The position numbers were made by a program, and so were the translations under genes. Under the pieces are notes generated by a model, which was given only the letters and a program-made list of their open reading frames with translations, was not told the origin of the DNA and did not search any database. A stretch of DNA of 64,000 nucleotides from Shuttleworthia sp045545575 (lineage in GTDB: Bacteria > Bacillota > Clostridia > Lachnospirales > Lachnospiraceae): contig JAZQBE010000062.1 in NCBI GenBank assembly GCA_045545575.1, positions 24,515-88,514 of the forward strand, written 5' to 3'. Positions 59,646-64,000 of the stretch are shown here, piece after piece (position 1 is the first letter of the stretch; each line of letters starts with the position of its first letter).

Positions 59646-60278
59646 ATGGCTTATATCGAGATCGACGACGTTACAAAAAAATTCGGATCGTTTACGGCAC
59701 TGGATCATGTGTCGGCGCAGATGGAGGCGGGGAAGATCCACGGCCTGATCGGCCGGAACGGCTCCGGCAAAACCGTGCTGATGAAGTGCATCTGCGGCTT
59801 TCTGGAACCGACGGAAGGGCGCGTTACCGTGGCCGGCGAGCGCATCTCCGGGAATCATTCCCCGCAGGTGGGCATCATCCTTGAAGAGCCGGGGTTCATC
59901 ACGTCCGTCAGTGGGTTGAAAAACCTGAAGCTACTGGCGGGGATACACGGAACAATCAAAGAGGATCGAATCCGTCAGGCTATTTCTGTGGTGGGACTGG
60001 ATCCGGATATGAAAAAACCGGTCCGCGCATACTCTCTGGGCATGCGTCACCGCCTGGCAATAGCCCAGGCCATCATGGAGGACCCGCCGCTTCTGGTGCT
60101 GGACGAGCCGATGAACGGGCTGGATAAACGCGGCGTAGAGCAGATGCGGGAACTGTTTATGGATCTGCGTAAAAGCGGAAAGACGATCGTTATTTCATCG
60201 CATCACACGGAAGATATTGATACGCTGTGCGATACGATTCATGAGCTGGATCAGGGGCACATGGAGACGATTCTGTAA
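59646..60278 (+). CDS. ABC transporter ATP-binding protein of the secreted-protein module
   Basis: A 210-residue ATPase. Walker A is GLIGRNGSGKTVL near residues 33-45. The signature is YSLGMRHRLAIAQAI near 127-141 (LGMRH in place of LSGGQ, as in bacitracin/lantibiotic-type exporters). Walker B LLVLDEPMNGLD lies near 148-159, and SSHHTED carries the switch His. ATG 59646 has GGGAAGGA upstream; the in-frame region back to 59382 overlaps the permease gene. Its length is short but complete. Confidence 0.88.
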   Translation: MAYIEIDDVTKKFGSFTALDHVSAQMEAGKIHGLIGRNGSGKTVLMKCICGFLEPTEGRVTVAGERISGNHSPQVGIILEEPGFITSVSGLKNLKLLAGIHGTIKEDRIRQAISVVGLDPDMKKPVRAYSLGMRHRLAIAQAIMEDPPLLVLDEPMNGLDKRGVEQMRELFMDLRKSGKTIVISSHHTEDIDTLCDTIHELDQGHMETIL

Positions 60279-60329
60279 CGGATCCGGGTGAAGGCGTTTT
60301 TTGACGTGGGTTCACGAGCGGCTTTGTGT

Positions 60330-60466
60330 GATCTCTGTACAATTGCCAATGATATAAAAGTCTGTTATTATTGAAAACAACATATCGTTCAATTGTTTTG
60401 TTGCATGACATCTGGTTTCATCATCACGGATTTTACTTAATGAAAGAACTTAATACGAAGGTGTAA
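60330..60466 (+). repeat. promoter-leader block, copy 2
   Basis: About 80 percent identical to 53742-53875. It includes TTGCCA (60343-60348) and TATTAT (60366-60371) with a 17-base spacer, the ATCGTTCA and GACATCTGGTTT motifs, and the start ATGAAAGAACT. It now drives the 60469 gene. Confidence 0.75.
60440..60466 (+). pseudogene. remnant start of an RRNPP-like regulator gene
   Basis: ATGAAAGAACT and the following codons give MKELNTKV then a stop, against MKELTLNEV at the start of the 53850 protein. It is the leftover 5' end of a duplicated regulator gene, or possibly a leader peptide. Its GAAGGTG now serves as the ribosome site for the next gene, whose ATG is 2 bases after the stop. Confidence 0.6.
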
Positions 60467-60468
60467 AA

Positions 60469-61050
60469 ATGAATCAGCGCAGAACCAGCCATCTTATTCC
60501 GCGTGAGATAAAGATCGTTCTATTGCTTATCCTCATTTCAATAGCTGTAACGCTGCCATTGTATTATTACAGGCAAAGCGGTCGCGGAGAAAAAACTCCT
60601 GAGGATGTGGTGACTTTTGTGAGAGAAGAACTTGCAAAAGAATCAGACGGCGACTCTTACGTGATTCTAATGGAAATGACCTCAAACCGTAATGTCCTCG
60701 CGCTGCTGTGTATTCCGGATGAGCCTTACTATGCAGAACAAAGTATAGAGTGGCAGATCTGGAATCGTCCCTATGGTTTCTTTGATACATATTCCCTTTT
60801 CAAAAAAGGAGATTTTTCCGGAGGGACGCATCATTACAGGTGCCCTTTGAACGAGAAAGAAGAAGTTTTGTTTTCTTCGAACGTCGGCCGGGTTCAGGAA
60901 CTGCTGATTCATGGCAAAGAAGGGACAGATACCATCTCGGTTTCATCGGAGGATCCTTTTATTTATCTGCTGAAGTCTTCTGATGACTATGAACTTGTTT
61001 TTGAGGATGGCAGCATTCTTAACAGGAGCGAAATCCCTTTGATCAAGTAG
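60469..61050 (+). CDS. membrane-anchored protein of unknown function
   Basis: A 193-residue protein with one N-terminal span (about 13-34, EIKIVLLLILISIAVTLPLY) preceded by Arg/His, hence probably a type II anchor with an outside domain. The body (SDGDSYVILMEMTSNRNVLA, then DTYSLFKKGDFSGGTHHYRC, and the end FEDGSILNRSEIPLIK) matches no family known to me. It is expressed from the copied regulator promoter, which ties it to the same regulon as the RRNPP-like pair. AT-rich composition matches the secreted-protein and lipoprotein genes. Confidence 0.72.
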   Translation: MNQRRTSHLIPREIKIVLLLILISIAVTLPLYYYRQSGRGEKTPEDVVTFVREELAKESDGDSYVILMEMTSNRNVLALLCIPDEPYYAEQSIEWQIWNRPYGFFDTYSLFKKGDFSGGTHHYRCPLNEKEEVLFSSNVGRVQELLIHGKEGTDTISVSSEDPFIYLLKSSDDYELVFEDGSILNRSEIPLIK

Positions 61051-61137
61051 CCTTTCTGAATCCTGTTGTCTGAACCGGACTGCGGGGGGCCGGCCTGATG
61101 CTGCCCGTTTCTTTTCGGTTCTTCTGTTTTCTTATGG

Positions 61138-61166
61138 TTGACGCTCCCAAAGCGTGGTGTTATAAT
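61138..61166 (+). promoter_or_regulatory. promoter of the GlsB-type gene
   Basis: TTGACG (61138-61143) and a consensus TATAAT (61161-61166) are spaced by 17 bases. The leader is about 95 bases long. Confidence 0.75.
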
Positions 61167-61268
61167 GGCGGATGTCTGCGAGAGCAGGTATCCGTCTCGT
61201 TATCTGTGGGGCGGAAAGTACATTGGGTAATGCATGGGCGAAGGGCCTTAGAAAGGAGAACGGTGGTT

Positions 61269-61508
61269 ATGATTATTCGTATACTTGTCAACCTGATTAT
61301 CGGTGGAATCGCCGGGTCTCTGGCCGGCCGTATCATGAAAAGCACGGGCAGCACGCTGCGCAATATCCTTCTGGGTCTTTTAGGCGGCGTCATCGGTTCT
61401 GTCGTATTGGGTTTTGTCGGTATTCACAGCTCCGGTTTTATCGGAAGTATACTGGTGTCCGTCATCGGTGCCTGCATCCTGCTATGGGTGACCAGGCGCA
61501 TGAAATGA
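61269..61508 (+). CDS. GlsB/YeaQ/YmgE family stress-associated membrane protein
   Basis: A 79-residue protein of three spans, Gly-rich as the family requires: IIRILVNLIIGGIAGSLAGR, STLRNILLGLLGGVIGSVVL, then FIGSILVSVIGACILLWVTR. The motif GGIAGSLAGRIMK near residues 12-24 and the GLLGGVIGS repeat are diagnostic. AAAGGAG precedes ATG 61269 by nine bases; longer in-frame sequence to 61098 is leader. Members are linked to envelope stress; the exact function is unknown. Confidence 0.85.
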   Translation: MIIRILVNLIIGGIAGSLAGRIMKSTGSTLRNILLGLLGGVIGSVVLGFVGIHSSGFIGSILVSVIGACILLWVTRRMK

Positions 61509-61583
61509 CGTGTACATAGCATGCGAACGAACGCCGGGTGGAACCGATCCATCCGGCGTTATTTTTGGATTTTCGAGGTATCT

Positions 61584-63401
61584 ATGGAAACACAGTCCAA
61601 ATCCTTTCATTCGAATGTCAGTACCATTTTCTTTTTCCTGAAGGGCTGCATTCCGTACTTTCTGATCAGTATCCTCTGCGGCGGTCTGGTGTCTTTGTTT
61701 GACATGATCAACCCGAAGATTATTTCCTTCGCGGTGGATTCTGTCATCGGAACGAAGGTGCCGGAGCTGGCACCGTGGGTGGAGCGGATCGTGGAACGGG
61801 CCGGCGGTCTTGCGGCACTGAAGGCGCACCCGGCGATTCTTGCACTGGCCGTGGCCGTCATGGGACTTTGTTCCGGGCTGTTCCGCTATCTGTTCCGCAC
61901 CTTTAACGTGCGGGGCGGTGAGCGCTTTGTGGAGCGGATGCGCAACCAGCTGTTTGCCCACATCCTTCATCTGCCCTTTGCCTGGTTTTCGGACAACAGC
62001 ACCGGCGACATCATCCAGCGGTGTACCTCCGACGTGCAGACCATCAAGCGGTTTGTCTCGGATCAGATGACACATCTGGTGCGTACGGTGATCATGATCT
62101 TCATGGCGCTGTATTTCATGGCGTCGATGGAGCCGCGCATCGCCCTGGCGGCTGCGCTCTTTATCCCTGTGGTGATCGGTTATTCGCTGTTTTTCCATCT
62201 GCGCATTTCCCGCTCCTTCCAGCAGGCGGATGAGGAGGAAGGCAAGCTTTCCGCCATTGCCCAGGAGAATCTGACCGGGGTGCGTGTGGTGCGCGCTTTT
62301 GGCCGGGAAATCTACGAGAGAGAACGGTTCGAAAAGCAGAATCATGTATACACCGGATTCTGGGTGCATCTGATGAAGCTGATGAGCGCCTTCTGGTCGG
62401 TGGGCGATATCTTCAGCGGCGCGCAGGCGCTGACCGTGTCCGTGCTGGGCATCCTTCTTTGCGTCCGCGGCGAGATGCTGGCCGGCGAATACATCGCCAT
62501 GGTCAGCTACAATCTGATGCTGACCTGGCCGGTGCGAAGCCTGGGCCGCGTTATTTCCGAGATGAGCAAGGCGGGCGTTTCGATCGAGCGTATCCGCTAC
62601 ATCATGAATTCGCCCGTGGAGCATGACCGCGCGGATGCGTCGGAACCGCCGATGGACCGGGACATCGTTTTTGATCATGTGTCCTTTGCCTATGAAAACG
62701 GCGGCCGCGAGATCTTAAAGGACGTATCCTTTGCCATTCCGGCCGGCACGACTGTGGGTATCCTGGGCGGAACCGGAAGCGGCAAGTCGACGCTGGGCTA
62801 TCTTCTGGACCGGCTGTATGACCTGCCGGAAGACGGCGGAAAGATTACCGTGGGCGGCGTGGATATCGCGGATATGAAGGCCTCCCATCTGCGCAGGAAC
62901 ATCGGTTACGTGCTGCAGGAGCCGTTCCTGTTCTCGCGGAAGCTGTCCGAGAACATCGCCATTACGGAAGAGACGCCGGATATGGACCGGGTACGGCGGG
63001 CGGCGCGCATTGCGAGCATCGACGACGCGATCGAAAGCTTTACGGCCGGCTACGACACCTTTGTGGGCGAGCGCGGCGTGACGCTTTCCGGCGGACAGAA
63101 GCAGCGCACGGCCATCGCGCAGACCTTAATCCGCGAGTGCCCCATCATGATTTTTGACGACTCGCTGTCGGCTGTGGATGCCGAGACGGATATGAAGATC
63201 CGCCATGCGATGAAGGAGGGCACGGGCAAGGCTACGGTCATCCTGATCGCGCACCGCATCACCACGCTGATGAACGCGGACCAGATCATTGTGCTGGACA
63301 AGGGACGCATCCGCGAGCGCGGAACGCATGCCGAGCTGCTGGCGCAGAACGGTCTGTATAAGAAGATCTACGACCTGCAGGTGGCCGGAGCGGACGTGTA
63401 A
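61584..63401 (+). CDS. ABC exporter, fused permease-ATPase, first half of a heterodimer
   Basis: A 605-residue protein with six spans in residues about 25-310 and an ATPase domain in 345-605. Walker A GILGGTGSGKSTLGYL lies near 391-406. The Q loop YVLQEPFLFSRKL lies near 444-456. The signature TLSGGQKQRTAIAQ lies near 500. Walker B is IMIFDDSLSAVD, with Asp in place of the catalytic Glu after FD, which marks the degenerate-site partner as in BmrC-type heterodimers. ATG 61584 has CGAGGT upstream. The partner gene starts 45 bases after the stop. The substrate is probably a drug or lipid. Confidence 0.9.
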   Translation: METQSKSFHSNVSTIFFFLKGCIPYFLISILCGGLVSLFDMINPKIISFAVDSVIGTKVPELAPWVERIVERAGGLAALKAHPAILALAVAVMGLCSGLFRYLFRTFNVRGGERFVERMRNQLFAHILHLPFAWFSDNSTGDIIQRCTSDVQTIKRFVSDQMTHLVRTVIMIFMALYFMASMEPRIALAAALFIPVVIGYSLFFHLRISRSFQQADEEEGKLSAIAQENLTGVRVVRAFGREIYERERFEKQNHVYTGFWVHLMKLMSAFWSVGDIFSGAQALTVSVLGILLCVRGEMLAGEYIAMVSYNLMLTWPVRSLGRVISEMSKAGVSIERIRYIMNSPVEHDRADASEPPMDRDIVFDHVSFAYENGGREILKDVSFAIPAGTTVGILGGTGSGKSTLGYLLDRLYDLPEDGGKITVGGVDIADMKASHLRRNIGYVLQEPFLFSRKLSENIAITEETPDMDRVRRAARIASIDDAIESFTAGYDTFVGERGVTLSGGQKQRTAIAQTLIRECPIMIFDDSLSAVDAETDMKIRHAMKEGTGKATVILIAHRITTLMNADQIIVLDKGRIRERGTHAELLAQNGLYKKIYDLQVAGADV

Positions 63402-63446
63402 TGTGACGGACGCGCAGCGCTTTTCAAGTCTTTTATGGAGGGTTCC

Positions 63447-64000
63447 ATGCCAGAACAGCAAAACGATTACAACGTGAAGCTGCCGTTTTTCGGCATCCCG
63501 AAACTGCTTCCGTTTGCAAAGCCCCAGCAGGGGCGGATCATACGAATGATCATCATGGGCGCCATTGTCAGTGCCGTGGACGGCATTTATCCGCTGTTCA
63601 ACCGCTACGCCCTGGATCATTTCATCGGGGAACGCACGTCGGCTGGGGTATCCTGGTATATCCTGGGTTATTTTGGCGTGCTGGTGGCGCAGACGATCGT
63701 GATGTACTTCAATACCATCGACTGCGGTACCGTGGAGATGCGCGTCAACGAGCAGCTGCGGAACAGCTCCTTCAATCATCTGCAGACGCTGTCCTTCTCC
63801 TACTTCAATCAGAACAGCGTCGGCTATCTCCATGTCCGCATCATGAGCGACACCTCCCGCATTGGCGAGATGGTGTCTTGGATTCTGCTGGACTGCGTCT
63901 GGAATGTGTCTTATCTGCTGGGCGCCATCGGCGTTATGCTGGCGCTGAACTGGCGGCTGGCGCTTCCGGTTATCGCCATCGTTCCGGTGGCTGTGGCGCT
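63447..64000 (+). CDS. ABC exporter, second half of the heterodimer (5' part)
   Basis: The first 184 residues of a fused permease-ATPase protein cut by the window end. N-terminal KLPFFGIPKLLPFAKPQQGR is followed by spans at about 32-52 and 70-92. LQTLSFSYFNQNSVGYLHVR near 112-131 is the family's first coupling-helix region, and two further spans follow. TGGAGGG precedes ATG 63447. It should supply the catalytically complete ATPase site for the preceding protein; that half is outside the window. Confidence 0.88.
   Translation, partial: MPEQQNDYNVKLPFFGIPKLLPFAKPQQGRIIRMIIMGAIVSAVDGIYPLFNRYALDHFIGERTSAGVSWYILGYFGVLVAQTIVMYFNTIDCGTVEMRVNEQLRNSSFNHLQTLSFSYFNQNSVGYLHVRIMSDTSRIGEMVSWILLDCVWNVSYLLGAIGVMLALNWRLALPVIAIVPVAVA

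Noticed and set aside
56306..60278. Lanthipeptide biosynthesis cluster
   Set aside because: No LanB, LanC, LanM or protease-exporter gene is present. The small protein has a Sec signal and few Cys, so only the ABC part resembles a lantibiotic immunity set.

Overview
The window reads as chromosomal DNA of a GC-rich member of the Bacillota, most likely a gut or plant-polymer-degrading clostridium. The grounds are AGGAGG-type ribosome binding sites, TTGACA/TATAAT promoters, monoderm-style lipoproteins, AraC-controlled glycan genes and two-gene ABC exporters. I see no rRNA, tRNA, CRISPR array, integrase or insertion sequence.

Left part (1-34 kb): the 3' end of tcdA and a DUF362 gene are followed by a chain of small glycan-utilisation loci. 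Most are built around an AraC-type regulator. (i) AraC (9115) faces GH2, a solute-binding lipoprotein and GH78. (ii) AraC (11369, minus) faces a solute-binding lipoprotein and GH3. (iii) AraC (16944, minus) faces a GPH-type sugar symporter, GH43, a 62-residue membrane protein and a second GH78. (iv) AraC (25709, minus) faces a solute-binding lipoprotein and an esterase. (v) An AraC gene and a solute-binding lipoprotein lie in tandem, convergent with a GH13 amylase-type enzyme. A two-gene ABC exporter, an HTH-Uma2 fusion and a MATE pump lie among them. A further AraC/lipoprotein/nucleoside-hydrolase-like locus lies at 48.6-52.5 kb. In total there are seven AraC-type regulators and five large paralogous binding proteins, but not one ABC sugar permease.

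Middle part: 36.2-42.4 kb is visibly AT-rich and has a different codon style. It encodes surface-glycan functions: a polytopic membrane protein, an MBOAT O-acyltransferase, an AlgX/AlgJ-like protein, a GT2 glycosyltransferase and a decayed acyltransferase. A divergent XRE regulator sits beside two inverted repeats on the promoter. At 42.5-48.6 kb a PocR-AraC regulator faces a compact sugar-catabolic operon: class II aldolase, fucose-isomerase-like protein, FGGY kinase and DUF4432 mutarotase-like protein.

Right part: cysK has an Rrf2-type inverted repeat just after its promoter. The most striking segment follows at 53.6-61.1 kb. Two overlapping HTH-TPR (RRNPP-like) regulators are followed by a convergent 61-residue signal-peptide-bearing peptide gene and a 36-bp perfect palindrome carrying promoters. 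Next come a secreted 127-residue protein, a lipoprotein, two ABC-2 permeases and an ATPase. Last is a membrane-anchored protein driven by a diverged copy of the first regulator's promoter, with that regulator's first codons still attached. I read this as a peptide-signalling locus controlling a small secreted protein and its transporter; the function is inference. A GlsB-type protein and a heterodimeric ABC exporter, cut by the window end, close the sequence.

A family of REP-like hairpins with a GGGNCAGNC-type core sits at gene ends throughout the GC-rich part and often supplies the stop codons.
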